From the NCBI GenBank assembly GCA_001898625.1, contig MKUP01000010.1, positions 434,001-498,000 on the forward strand: 64,000 nucleotides of DNA. Direction: 5' to 3'. The DNA is from Burkholderiales bacterium 67-32 (GTDB lineage Bacteria; Pseudomonadota; Gammaproteobacteria; Burkholderiales; Burkholderiaceae_B). Below are positions 9,677-18,248 of this stretch, piece by piece. Below the pieces are notes generated by a model. That model made no database searches. It saw only the letters and a list, made by a program, of their open reading frames with translations, and had not been told where the DNA came from. Position 1 is the first letter of the stretch. Every line of letters starts with the position of its first letter. The translations under genes were made by a program, and so were the position numbers.

Positions 9677-10049
9677 GCGGGGATCTCGCAAACGATTCAA
9701 TGAAAACGATGGACGAAAAAAAAGCGGCTGCGGGTATGCACACGTGCAAGCCCATCAACCGCTTCTTCCAAGCTTGGGTTGCCCGAATCGCACCAATTTG
9801 GTGCAATGACGAATTCGGACGTACCTCTTGGCTTACACGCTATTGTCCGCTCGAATCACGACAAAATCAAGCTGGCGTGGCGCGCGGCCGACGCATTGTT
9901 CGCGTTCTTCTATCACGTCATCCAAATGTTTTGCTTACGCCCCGGGGTGGGGTGCATTTAAATAACGCGGCAGCCTGGACCGATGGGCAGCGCCGCGCCA
10001 GCGGCGGCCCACAGGTTCTTTTTTCCCGGACCCGCAATCGGAGACCGCC
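9677..10049. promoter_or_regulatory. Divergent hisZ / ubiD-like intergenic region with a GCACC palindrome
   Basis: This 373-nt non-coding stretch separates two divergent genes. The main feature is a perfect dyad GCACCAA-T-TTGGTGC at 9790-9804 that, with its flank, fits the NtrC enhancer consensus TGCACYW-N3-WRGTGCA except for the first base. A short AT-rich palindrome, ATTTAAAT, at 9957-9964 precedes the decarboxylase gene. No -24/-12 promoter with the required GG-N10-GC spacing was found convincingly on either side, so NtrC control is only a possibility. No small gene is seen. Confidence 0.45.
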
Positions 10050-11588
10050 GTGCCTTCGCCTTCCCCCGCCCTGCCCGACCTGGACGCCTTCCGTCTCAGA
10101 CGTTTCCTGGAATCCCTGGACGAGGGCGCCTTTCTGCGCCAGCCCGAAGCGGCGCTGCGCGACGTTGCCGCCATCCTGGAACACAGCCCCAAGGCGGTTC
10201 TGATCGAACGCCCGGGCGACTCGGACATCCCCTTGTGCGGCAACGCCGCCGGCAGCCGTGAACGGCTTGCTCTGGCCTTCGACACCACACCGGCCGACCT
10301 GCCTGCCGAAGTGACCCGCCGGCTGCGCAACCAGCCCGAATTCGTCGAAATCCCCGCGTCCCAAGCGCCCGTCCAGCAGGTCGTCCTGCAAGGCGACGAG
10401 TGCGACCTGACCCAGCTGCCCGTCCATCTGCAGCACGGCCTGGACGGCGCGCCCTACATTTCCGCCTCCATCGACTTCACCCGGGATCCGGACACGGGCT
10501 GGACCAACGTGGGCGTGCGCCGCCTCATGCTGCGTGGCCGCCGCACCGCCGGGATAGACCTGGTCGCGCCGTCGGACCTGCGCGCCCTGTACCTGAAGCA
10601 GTCCGGCCGCGGCCAGCGGATGCCGATCGCCTTCGCGGTGGGTTCGAACCCCATCGACCACATCGCCGCCACCATGCGCATCCCCGGCGACGAACTGGGC
10701 CTGCTCTCCAGCCTGCGGGGTGCGCCGCTGCCCGTGGTCAAGTGCGTGACCAACGACCTGATGGTGCCGGCCGACGCGGAATTCATCATCGAAGGCTATC
10801 TGGACGAGGCCGGCCACGTCGAGCCCGAGGGCCCTTACGGCGAGTTCCTGGGCTACTACGGCGTGGTCAAGAAGAACCCCTTGTTCCACGTGACCGCCAT
10901 CACGCGCAGGCGCGATGCCGTGTTCCAGACCGCCACCATCAGTGGCCCCAACATGGCGTGGACCGACACCGCGCAGTTGAACGCACTACGTACCGAAGTG
11001 ATGATCTGGCGCGCGCTCGAGACCGCGGTGCGCGAAGTGCGCGGCGTCTTCGCCGCGCCGGCCAACGGCGGCATGTTCAACGTACGCATCGCCTTGCAGC
11101 AGCGCGTACCGGGCGAGGCCCGCAACGCCATCGCCGCGGTGTTCGGCTCGCTCTCGAACGTCAAGCACGTATTCGTGGTCGACCCGGACATCGACATCTT
11201 CTCGGACGCGCAGATGGACTGGGCCCTGGGTACGCGATTCCAGGCGGATCGCGACCTGGTGATCCAGACCGGCATGCGCGCCATGCCGCTGGACCCTTCG
11301 CTCAACGGCGCCCGCACGGGCGCCAAGGCGGGCTTCGACCTGACCCTGCCCCTGCTCGCCCCGGGTGCGCAACGCCCCCTGGATTACCGGGTTCCCGCCG
11401 CGCCACGCTACGAGGGCGCCCGCTTCGCCTCGATCGAGGCGGCGCTGGAGGACGGCCCCAAGTACTTCGAGGAACTGATGGCCGCGACCGGCAGCAACGA
11501 CGGCCGGGAGATCGTGCGCTGGCTGGAGGATACGGCTGGCAAGCGCCCCTTGGCCCGGGACGAAGAAGGCCGCTACCACTTCCGCTGA
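10050..11588 (+). CDS. UbiD-family decarboxylase
   Basis: A 512-residue protein of the UbiD family, (de)carboxylases that use prenylated FMN made by UbiX-type prenyltransferases. The family core EPEGPYGEF is at residues 258-266 and contains acidic catalytic residues; SGPNMAWTDT and GTRFQADRDLVIQ are further conserved blocks. The start is GTG at 10050 with GGAGAC before it; no ATG fits. It is followed by a Bug receptor in the same direction (61-nt gap), a pairing suggesting uptake and decarboxylation of an aromatic or unsaturated acid. No UbiX partner is present in the window, so the cofactor must come from elsewhere. The substrate is unknown. Confidence 0.85.
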   Translation: MPSPSPALPDLDAFRLRRFLESLDEGAFLRQPEAALRDVAAILEHSPKAVLIERPGDSDIPLCGNAAGSRERLALAFDTTPADLPAEVTRRLRNQPEFVEIPASQAPVQQVVLQGDECDLTQLPVHLQHGLDGAPYISASIDFTRDPDTGWTNVGVRRLMLRGRRTAGIDLVAPSDLRALYLKQSGRGQRMPIAFAVGSNPIDHIAATMRIPGDELGLLSSLRGAPLPVVKCVTNDLMVPADAEFIIEGYLDEAGHVEPEGPYGEFLGYYGVVKKNPLFHVTAITRRRDAVFQTATISGPNMAWTDTAQLNALRTEVMIWRALETAVREVRGVFAAPANGGMFNVRIALQQRVPGEARNAIAAVFGSLSNVKHVFVVDPDIDIFSDAQMDWALGTRFQADRDLVIQTGMRAMPLDPSLNGARTGAKAGFDLTLPLLAPGAQRPLDYRVPAAPRYEGARFASIEAALEDGPKYFEELMAATGSNDGREIVRWLEDTAGKRPLARDEEGRYHFR

Positions 11589-11649
11589 TTTTCCACGGCA
11601 AACGACGGGGTGGCGGCACGGCCGACCAGCCCCGCACAGGAGACATGCC

Positions 11650-12669
11650 ATGACCCAACCGCTGAGCCGGCATCCCGCCGGCATGGACCCCCATCGCCGT
11701 ACCCTGCTCGCGGCGCTTGCCGCCACGGGGCTGATCGCCTGGCAGCCGGCATCCGCCCAGGATGCCGCGACCGACTTTCCGACCAAGCCGATCCGGATCG
11801 TTTCCCCCCACTCGGCCGGCGGGCTGGGCGACACCTTCGCCCGCTACATCGCCCAGCAATTGTCGGCGTCCGTCGGCCAGCCCGTGATCGTGGAAAACCG
11901 CCCCGGCGCCAGCCAGACCATCGCCGCCGAAGCCGTGGCCAAGGCGCCGCCGGACGGCTATACGCTGCTGATCGCCACGCAAAGCGCCATGGTGTTCAAT
12001 CCGGTGCTGCGCAAGCAACTGCCCTACAACTCGCAGCGGGACTTCACCCCCATCTCGATGCTGTTCGACACGCCCACCTACCTAGTCGTGAACAAGGCCC
12101 TGCCCATGCGCACCGTGGCCGACCTGATCGCGGCTGCCAAGGCCTCGCCCGGCAAGCTCACCTACGCCTCGCTGGGCTCGGGCAGCTCGCACCACCTGCT
12201 GGCGGAAATGTTCAAGAAACAGGCCGGCGTGGACATCCTGCACGTGCCCTACAAGGGCAGCTCCAACGCCAGCACGGACCTGATCGCCGGCCAGGTCGAC
12301 ATGATGTTCGAAGGCGGCGCCTCGTCCCTGCCCCACGTGCGCGCCGGCAAGCTCACGGCGCTGGCCACCTCGGGTGAAAAGCGCACCGAGATCATGCCCG
12401 ACCTGCCCACGATCAACGAAACCCTGCCAGGCTTCAGCGCCAACGTCTGGTTCGCCCTGTCCGGCCCCGCCGGCATGCCCGCCCCCGTCGTCGCGAAGCT
12501 CAACAGCGAGGTCGTCCGTATCCTGAAACAACCCGCCACTCACGACAAATTCGTCGACCTGGGCGTGGAACTCCTGCCCAGCACCCCCAAGGAAATGGCC
12601 GACCGCATCCGCACCGAAATCCCCCAATGGCGCGCCGTCGTCAAAGCCGCCGGAATTACCCCTGAGTAG
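11650..12669 (+). CDS. Bug-family tripartite tricarboxylate transporter substrate-binding protein
   Basis: A 339-residue periplasmic receptor of the TctC/Bug family. The N-terminus has a twin arginine in HRRTLLAALAATGL followed by a hydrophobic stretch and a likely cleavage after ASA near residue 36. Family motifs include FPTKPIRIV, VENRPGASQTIAAE, DGYTLL and HVPYKGSSN. AGGAGA precedes the ATG. No TctA/TctB membrane partners are in the window, as is common for the many orphan Bug proteins of this family. It is co-transcribed with the UbiD-like gene, so its ligand is probably that enzyme's substrate or a precursor. Confidence 0.9.
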   Translation: MTQPLSRHPAGMDPHRRTLLAALAATGLIAWQPASAQDAATDFPTKPIRIVSPHSAGGLGDTFARYIAQQLSASVGQPVIVENRPGASQTIAAEAVAKAPPDGYTLLIATQSAMVFNPVLRKQLPYNSQRDFTPISMLFDTPTYLVVNKALPMRTVADLIAAAKASPGKLTYASLGSGSSHHLLAEMFKKQAGVDILHVPYKGSSNASTDLIAGQVDMMFEGGASSLPHVRAGKLTALATSGEKRTEIMPDLPTINETLPGFSANVWFALSGPAGMPAPVVAKLNSEVVRILKQPATHDKFVDLGVELLPSTPKEMADRIRTEIPQWRAVVKAAGITPE

Positions 12670-12672
12670 GGG

Positions 12673-13004
12673 TCCCCCCCCTACGCCCTTCGGGCGCCCC
12701 CCAGGGGGCGGCACTGGCGGACCGGAAGGGAAGCCCACCCCCACGCCCTTCGGGCGCCCCCTCAAGGGGGCAATGCGGGTGGACCGGCAAAGCCGGATCC
12801 ACCGCATCCTGGGGTACCAAAGGGCTGGCGGGGACTGGCGATGCTGCCTGGCATCCGGTTCGGTTGAAAAAGAAAACGGCCTTGCTTGCGCGCAAGGCCG
12901 TTTTTCTTTCCTGAGCGTCTCCAGACCCAGGGCACAGCGGATCCGGCTCCGCCGGTCCGCCAGTGCTGCCCCCTGGGGGGCGCGCGTCAGCGCGCAGGGG
13001 GGGG
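12673..13004. repeat. Composite GC-rich intergenic repeat, copy A (about 330 bp)
   Basis: This element fills the gap between the convergent bug and hflC genes. Its two ends are inverted copies of one unit (a C-run, TACGC-type hairpin, CCCCCCAGGGGGCGG hairpin, then GGCGGACCGG). The middle carries a bidirectional terminator and a GGATCC-centred hairpin. The same structure with the same internal order recurs in reverse orientation at 26455-26776, with differences confined to the terminator loop and a short spacer. The last bases serve as the 3' end of hflC. It is a REP/MITE-like element by appearance; no transposase is nearby. Confidence 0.85.
12873..12910. terminator. Bidirectional terminator inside repeat copy A
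   Basis: A 13-bp stem AAAACGGCCTTGC (873-885 of the 12000s) with its complement at 12892-12904. Flanking A and T runs make it work in both directions, matching the convergent bug and hflC genes. Confidence 0.9.
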
Positions 13005-13871
13005 CGAATCCGCTGATTTCATGAAGCGGAAGAAGTCCGAGCTCGGGTCCACCACCAGCATGTCGGATTTCGAGCCGAACGAGCTGCGGTAGGCTTCCAG
13101 GCTCTTGTAGAAGCGATAGAACTCGCGATCCTGGCCGAAGGCCTGCGCATAGACGGCGGAGGCCTTGGCGTCGCCCTCGCCCTTCGCTTCCTGGGCCTTG
13201 CGGTAGGCTTCGGCCAGGATGACCTCGCGCTGGCGGTCGGCGTCGGCGCGGATCTTCTCGCCTTCGGCAGCACCGATGGAGCGCTGCTCGTTGGCCACGC
13301 GCTTGCGCTCGGCTTCCATCCGGCGGTAGACCGACTCGGAAATCTCGGGCACGAAGTCCACGCGTTTCAGGCGCACGTCGACGATCTCCACGCCCAGCAG
13401 CTTGGCCGCGGCCTCGGTGTTGGTGCGGATCTCCTGCATGATCTTGTCACGCTCCTTGGAGGTGACGTCGTTCACGGTACGGCGGTTGATCGAGGCGTTC
13501 AGGGCATCGCGGATCAGGGCCAGCAGGCGTTCCTGCGCCGCGCGTTCATTGCCGCCGAAGGTGACGTAGTAGGTGCGCGGGTTGGAAATGCGCCACTTCA
13601 CGAAAGCGTCGATCAGCAGGTTCTTCTTTTCCGAGGTCTGTACCCGCTCGCTGTCGGCGGAGTCGATCGTCAGGATGCGCTTGTCGAACTGCTGCACGTT
13701 CTGGAACGGCGGCGGCAGCTTGAAATACAGGCCGGGTTCGTCGATGACTTCCTTGATTTCACCCAAGGCGAAGACGACGGCATAGTTGCGCTCGTTGACC
13801 ACGAACATGCACGACGACAATACGGCCACCCCCACGAGCAGACCGATTACCGCAGGAATCAAACGGTCCAT
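12987..13871 (-). CDS. hflC: Protease modulator HflC
   Basis: A 294-residue SPFH/prohibitin-domain protein. HflC and HflK form the membrane complex that surrounds and restrains the FtsH protease. An N-terminal signal anchor (LIPAVIGLLVGVAVLSS) is followed by the SPFH domain (NERNYAVVFALGEIKE) and a coiled region rich in A, E, R and Q (ADRQREVILAEAYRKAQ). The start is ATG at 13871 with GAAGGA upstream, just after the hflK stop; a TTG at 13886 is less likely. The last residues (SPPPAR and stop) are encoded by the edge of the repeat element, a sign that the 3' end was replaced or extended by it. Confidence 0.95.
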   Translation of the reverse strand: MDRLIPAVIGLLVGVAVLSSCMFVVNERNYAVVFALGEIKEVIDEPGLYFKLPPPFQNVQQFDKRILTIDSADSERVQTSEKKNLLIDAFVKWRISNPRTYYVTFGGNERAAQERLLALIRDALNASINRRTVNDVTSKERDKIMQEIRTNTEAAAKLLGVEIVDVRLKRVDFVPEISESVYRRMEAERKRVANEQRSIGAAEGEKIRADADRQREVILAEAYRKAQEAKGEGDAKASAVYAQAFGQDREFYRFYKSLEAYRSSFGSKSDMLVVDPSSDFFRFMKSADSPPPAR

Positions 13872-13886
13872 GCTATTCCTTCTCAA

Positions 13887-15194
13887 TTATCTGTTGCGGT
13901 CCCGCGAGCGCAGGGCGTCGCGTCCGGCTTCCGGCAGCACACTGCCGGCCAGCGGCGGCGGCACGTTGACGGACGAGGAACCGCCCGCGGCGGACGGCGA
14001 GCGCGCCCCGGCCGCGGATTCCTGCGACACTTGCTGCATCAGCTTGTCCAGCGGCAGATACAGCAGGTTGCTGCCGTTGCGCGTGTCGACCAGCACCTTC
14101 GAGGTGTTGGTGTAGACCTGCTGCATGGTCTCGAGATAGAGGCGGTCGCGCGTGACCTGCGGCGCCTTCTTGTACTCGGTCAGCACCTGCGAGAAGCGTG
14201 CGGCGTCACCTTCGGCGTTTTCGACGACGCGCTGGCGGTAGGCCTCGGCTTCCTGGATCAGGCGCGACGCGGCGCCCGAGGCGCGGGGAACCACGTCGTT
14301 GGCGTAGGCCTGGCCTTCGTTGATCTGCCGCTCTCGGTCCTGGCCGGCCTTGACCGCATCGTCGAACGCGGCCTGCACCTGCTCGGGCGGCTGGGCGTTC
14401 TGGATCGCCACCGTGCTGATCAGGACCCCGGTGCGGTACAGATCCATGATCTGCTGCATCAGCGCGGCCACTTCGGTCGCGACTTCGGTACGCCCTTCGT
14501 ACAGCACGAAGTCCATCTTCTTCTTGCCGACGATCTCGCGCATGGCGGTCTCGGCGGCCTGCTTGACGGCTTCGTCGGGGCCCCGGTTGTTGAACAGGTA
14601 GTCGCGCGCGCCCGTTTCCTTCAAGCGGTACTGGACCACGAACTGCATGTCGACGATGTTCTCGTCGTCGGTCAGCATCAGGGACTCCTGCAACACCTTG
14701 CTGCGCGAGGTATTGCGGAAGCCCACCTCGATGGTGCGCAGTTGCGAGAGATTGACGGTCTCGTGGCTCTGGATGGGATACGGCAGGCGCCACTGGAAAC
14801 CGGCCCGCGTGGTTTCCTTGTACTTGCCGAACTGCGTGATGACCGCGACCTGGCCTTCCTGGACGATGAAGAAGCCCGAGGCCAGCCACAGCAGGGCCAC
14901 CACGACCACGACGACCAGCAGGCCGACTCCCGTGCCTCGCGAGGACGGCGAGAAACGGCCACCGCCGTTGTTGCCGCCGCCGGGAGGACCCGAGGGCTTG
15001 CGGCCGAACAACCCGCTCAGCCGGCGGTTGAAGTCGCGCCACAACTCGTCCAGGTCTGGCGGTCCGCCGTTATTGTTGTCCCGTCCGTCGTTCTGCGGAC
15101 GCCGGGGAGGCTCGTTACCGGAGCCACCGCCGCTTCCGCGGCCCCAGTTCGAGTCGTTGAGATTGAATATTCGAGTTATCGCAGGCAGACGCAT
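13887..15194 (-). CDS. hflK: FtsH protease activity modulator HflK
   Basis: A 435-residue partner of HflC. The N-terminal 90 residues are glycine/asparagine/proline-rich and cytoplasmic. A membrane anchor, GVGLLVVVVVVALLWLAS, follows, then the SPFH domain (VQEGQVAVITQFGKY) and a helical C-terminus. It lies directly before hflC with 15 nt between the stop and the hflC ATG, and after hflX, the standard hfq-hflX-hflK-hflC order. The complex sits on the periplasmic face of the inner membrane and tunes FtsH degradation of membrane proteins. Confidence 0.95.
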   Translation of the reverse strand: MRLPAITRIFNLNDSNWGRGSGGGSGNEPPRRPQNDGRDNNNGGPPDLDELWRDFNRRLSGLFGRKPSGPPGGGNNGGGRFSPSSRGTGVGLLVVVVVVALLWLASGFFIVQEGQVAVITQFGKYKETTRAGFQWRLPYPIQSHETVNLSQLRTIEVGFRNTSRSKVLQESLMLTDDENIVDMQFVVQYRLKETGARDYLFNNRGPDEAVKQAAETAMREIVGKKKMDFVLYEGRTEVATEVAALMQQIMDLYRTGVLISTVAIQNAQPPEQVQAAFDDAVKAGQDRERQINEGQAYANDVVPRASGAASRLIQEAEAYRQRVVENAEGDAARFSQVLTEYKKAPQVTRDRLYLETMQQVYTNTSKVLVDTRNGSNLLYLPLDKLMQQVSQESAAGARSPSAAGGSSSVNVPPPLAGSVLPEAGRDALRSRDRNR

Positions 15195-15232
15195 CTTTGT
15201 AGTAAGCGAAGCGGACGGGCCGAACCCGTCGC

Positions 15233-16384
15233 CTAGGATCGGGCGTCAGCCGTAGGGCCGACGGACGAAGACAGCGTACGAAAGCGTGGGTCGTTACTAT
15301 TATTACCTGGGACCACAGGATCTGCATGTCCGGCCTCGACGATGGCACCCCGCAGTGCATCCAGGCCGGTACGCTCGATCGCGCTGACGAACACTCGCGA
15401 GATCGTACCATGCTCGTCGCGTTCGACTCCCGCCTCGTGACTGCTGCGGTCAATCTTGTTGTAGACGAGGATGCGCGGAATGTCCGCCGCCCCGATCTCT
15501 TCCAGGACCTTGTCGACCTCGGCGATCTGTTCGTCGCGCTGGGGGCTGGACGCGTCCACGACATGCAGCAGCAGGTCGGCGTGGACGGTTTCCTCCAGCG
15601 TGGCCTTGAACGCGGCGATGAGCGTATGCGGCAGCTCGCGGATGAAACCCACCGTATCGGACACGACGACCGAGCCGGCCCCTTCGATCCAGATGCGCCG
15701 GGTCGTGGTGTCCAGCGTGGCGAAGAGCTGGTCGGCCGCGTAGACGTCGGCGCGGGTCAGCGCGTTGAACAGCGTGGACTTGCCGGCGTTGGTGTAGCCC
15801 ACCAGCGAGACCGACAGCGCCCCGCCCCGGGCGCGCGAGCGGCGCTGGGTCTGGCGCTGGCGTTCGAGCTTGTCCAGGCGCTCGCGCAGGTAGCGGACCT
15901 TGTCGCCGATCATGCGGCGGTCCATTTCCAGCTGCGATTCACCCGGGCCCCGCATGCCTATGCCGCCCCGCTGGCGTTCCAGGTGGGACCACATCCGGGT
16001 CAGGCGCGTGGCCAGATGCTGCAGCTGCGCCAGCTCGACCTGGAGCTTGCCCTCGTGGCTGTGGGCGCGCAACGCGAAGATGTCCAGGATGAGCGCGACC
16101 CGATCCACCACCCGTATCTTCAGGGCGCGTTCGAGGTTGCGCTGCTGGGCAGGCGTCAGGTTGTGGTTGAACAGGATGATCTCGGCCTGGCCAGCCTCGG
16201 CCGCCAGTCCGATTTCTTCCACCTTGCCCGACCCCACGAAGAGCGCCGCATCCGGACGCGCCCGCCGGGCAATGATGGTGTCGACGATCTGCGCGCCGGC
16301 CCCTTTGGCCAGCATGAGGAATTCGTCGGTCTGGGCCTGGAACTCGGGCTCGCCGAAATCCACGCTGACGATCAGCGCGCGCAT
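15233..16384 (-). CDS. hflX: GTPase HflX
   Basis: A 383-residue ribosome-associated GTPase that splits stalled ribosomes after stress. The N-terminal HflX domain (LFVGSGKVEEIG, LFNHNLTPAQQRNLE) is followed by the glycine-rich GPGESQLEMDRR linker and a G domain with GYTNAGKST at 196-204, DTVGF and NKID. The start is taken at the ATG at 16384; a TTG at 16438 would overlap hfq and add 18 residues. Ribosome site support is weak for either. It follows hfq as in most proteobacteria. Confidence 0.93.
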   Translation of the reverse strand: MRALIVSVDFGEPEFQAQTDEFLMLAKGAGAQIVDTIIARRARPDAALFVGSGKVEEIGLAAEAGQAEIILFNHNLTPAQQRNLERALKIRVVDRVALILDIFALRAHSHEGKLQVELAQLQHLATRLTRMWSHLERQRGGIGMRGPGESQLEMDRRMIGDKVRYLRERLDKLERQRQTQRRSRARGGALSVSLVGYTNAGKSTLFNALTRADVYAADQLFATLDTTTRRIWIEGAGSVVVSDTVGFIRELPHTLIAAFKATLEETVHADLLLHVVDASSPQRDEQIAEVDKVLEEIGAADIPRILVYNKIDRSSHEAGVERDEHGTISRVFVSAIERTGLDALRGAIVEAGHADPVVPGNNSNDPRFRTLSSSVGPTADARS

Positions 16385-16418
16385 CAGCGGCCCGTGGTTC
16401 TGCCCGGTAGGCGTTGGA

Positions 16419-16655
16419 TTAGTCTGCAGCTGCTTCAACCTGGAAGTTGACCGGACGCGAAGGCACGACGGTCGAAATGGCGTGTTTGTAGACCATTTGC
16501 GTCACGGTGTTGCGCAGCAGGACCACGTATTGATCGAAGGATTCGATCTGGCCTTGCAGCTTGATGCCGTTGACGAGGTAAATGGACACGGGTACGTGCT
16601 CTTTACGCAGCACGTTAAGGAACGGGTCTTGTAGCAATTGCCCTTTATTGCTCAT
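16419..16655 (-). CDS. hfq: RNA chaperone Hfq
   Basis: A 78-residue Sm-like protein that forms a hexameric ring and pairs small RNAs with mRNAs. Sm1 ([20 protein letters not shown]) and Sm2 (the [10 protein letters not shown] block) are both present, with the proximal-face Q and the YKH motif intact. AGGAG precedes the ATG at 16655; the longer open frame upstream is not needed. Its C-terminus is short ([11 protein letters not shown]), as in other Bordetella-type Hfq. The 173-nt gap to der should hold its promoter; no clear consensus was read there. Confidence 0.97.
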   Translation of the reverse strand: MSNKGQLLQDPFLNVLRKEHVPVSIYLVNGIKLQGQIESFDQYVVLLRNTVTQMVYKHAISTVVPSRPVNFQVEAAAD

Positions 16656-16828
16656 TAGTGGGCTCCTGGATGTGTTTTTCTTGGCGGATGCCAACTCTGT
16701 TACTGTACCGGGTTTTCCCCAGGGAAACTAGCGAATCTCAAAACTGAGAAGCAGACCGCTTTTTTCCCCAAATCACATGTGGGGACGCGGTTGCGTTCCC
16801 ACAAGAGCACGTCCCGGAAGATACTCGG

Positions 16829-18232
16829 TTACCCCGCCTTGTCGAGATAAGGATTCCTCGAGTTTCTGAACTCGATCCTCAATGGAGTGCCTTCGAGCCG
16901 GAAAGTTTCCCGGAACCGGGTTTCGAGGAACCGGCGATACGAATCGGGAATCTCGTCCAGCGCGCTGCCGTGTATCACGATCAGCGGCGGATTCTGGCCG
17001 CCCTGGTGGGCATAGCGCAGCTTGGGCCGGAAAATGCCCTTGCGCGGCGGCTGCTGCTGCTCGACCGCGGCCTGCAGCGCGCGGGTCAGCTTGGGGGTGG
17101 AAAGCTTGGCGAAAGCCGCCGCATGAGCCGATTCGATGGACTTGAGCAGCGGTCCGATGCCCGCGCCGCGCAGCGCCGAGACCGTGTGCATCTTGGCAAA
17201 CGACAGGAAGCGCAGCTTGCGTTCGAACTCGCGCTTGATCTCGTCGCGGCGCTCGCTGTCGGCGCTATCCCACTTGTTGATCGCCACCACCAGCGCGCGC
17301 CCGGTCTCCAGCACGAAGCCGGCGATGTGGGCGTCCTGCTCGGAGATTTCCGTGCTGCCGTCCAGCATCAGCAGCACGACGTTGCTGGCCTCGATCGCCT
17401 GCAGCGTCTTGATGACCGAGAATTTCTCGATCGCCTCGAACACCTTGCCGCGCTTGCGCAGTCCGGCGGTGTCGATCAGGGTGTAGCGACGCCCGCCCCG
17501 CTCGAATTCGATCTCGATGGCGTCACGGGTGGTGCCCGGCTGGTCGAAGGCGATGACCCGGTCCTCGCCCAGCAGCGTGTTCACCAGCGTGGACTTGCCG
17601 ACGTTCGGACGCCCGACGATGGCGAGCTTGATGCGATGGTCGACCGCGTCGATGGGCGAGAAGGCTTCGTCGTCCGTGCCTTCGGCGGCTTCGACGACTT
17701 CGTCGTCCACCTCGGGGGCGGTCTCGACCAGGCCTTGCAGCGCCTCTTCGATCATGTCCACCACGCCGTCGCCGTGGGCGGACGAAATCGCGTGCGGTTC
17801 ACCCAGCCCCAGTTCGTAGAACTCGGCCGCGGCGGCGGCACGCGACATGCCTTCGACCTTGTTGACCGCCAGCAGCACCTTGCGTCCGGAACGGCGCAGG
17901 CGCTCGGCGATCTCGCGGTCGTGGCCGGTCAGGCCTACGCGGCCGTCGGTCAGGAACACGATGGCGTCGGCCTCGTCCACCGCCTGCACGGTCTGCTTGG
18001 CCATCTCGGCCATGATGCCGTTCTTGGCCACCGGTTCGAAACCGCCGGTGTCCACGACGATGAAGGGATGATCCCCCACCCTGCCCTCGCCATAGTGGCG
18101 ATCGCGCGTGAGCCCGGGAAAATCGGCCACGAGCGCGTCGCGCGAGCGGGTCAGCCGGTTGAACAACGTGGATTTGCCCACGTTGGGCCGTCCCACCAGG
18201 ACGACCACCGGTTTGAAGACAGCGGGTTTCAT
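16829..18232 (-). CDS. der: Ribosome biogenesis GTPase Der (EngA)
   Basis: A 467-residue protein with two tandem GTPase domains, needed for 50S subunit assembly. The first GRPNVGKS is at residues 14-21 and the second near residue 205, each followed by a DTGG or DTAG switch and an NK.D-type specificity motif. A KH-like C-terminal domain ends the protein. An acidic linker ([18 protein letters not shown]) joins the two G domains. The ATG at 18232 is 16 nt after the bamB stop with AAGG upstream; a start at 18262 would overlap bamB. Confidence 0.97.
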   Translation of the reverse strand: MKPAVFKPVVVLVGRPNVGKSTLFNRLTRSRDALVADFPGLTRDRHYGEGRVGDHPFIVVDTGGFEPVAKNGIMAEMAKQTVQAVDEADAIVFLTDGRVGLTGHDREIAERLRRSGRKVLLAVNKVEGMSRAAAAAEFYELGLGEPHAISSAHGDGVVDMIEEALQGLVETAPEVDDEVVEAAEGTDDEAFSPIDAVDHRIKLAIVGRPNVGKSTLVNTLLGEDRVIAFDQPGTTRDAIEIEFERGGRRYTLIDTAGLRKRGKVFEAIEKFSVIKTLQAIEASNVVLLMLDGSTEISEQDAHIAGFVLETGRALVVAINKWDSADSERRDEIKREFERKLRFLSFAKMHTVSALRGAGIGPLLKSIESAHAAAFAKLSTPKLTRALQAAVEQQQPPRKGIFRPKLRYAHQGGQNPPLIVIHGSALDEIPDSYRRFLETRFRETFRLEGTPLRIEFRNSRNPYLDKAG

Positions 18233-18248
18233 CGTCGAAAAGCCTTGC

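Noticed and set aside
9805-10049. A sigma-54 promoter for the UbiD-like gene next to the NtrC-like site
   Set aside because: Candidate GG-N10-GC pairs lack the TGGCAC/TTGC context or have wrong spacing.
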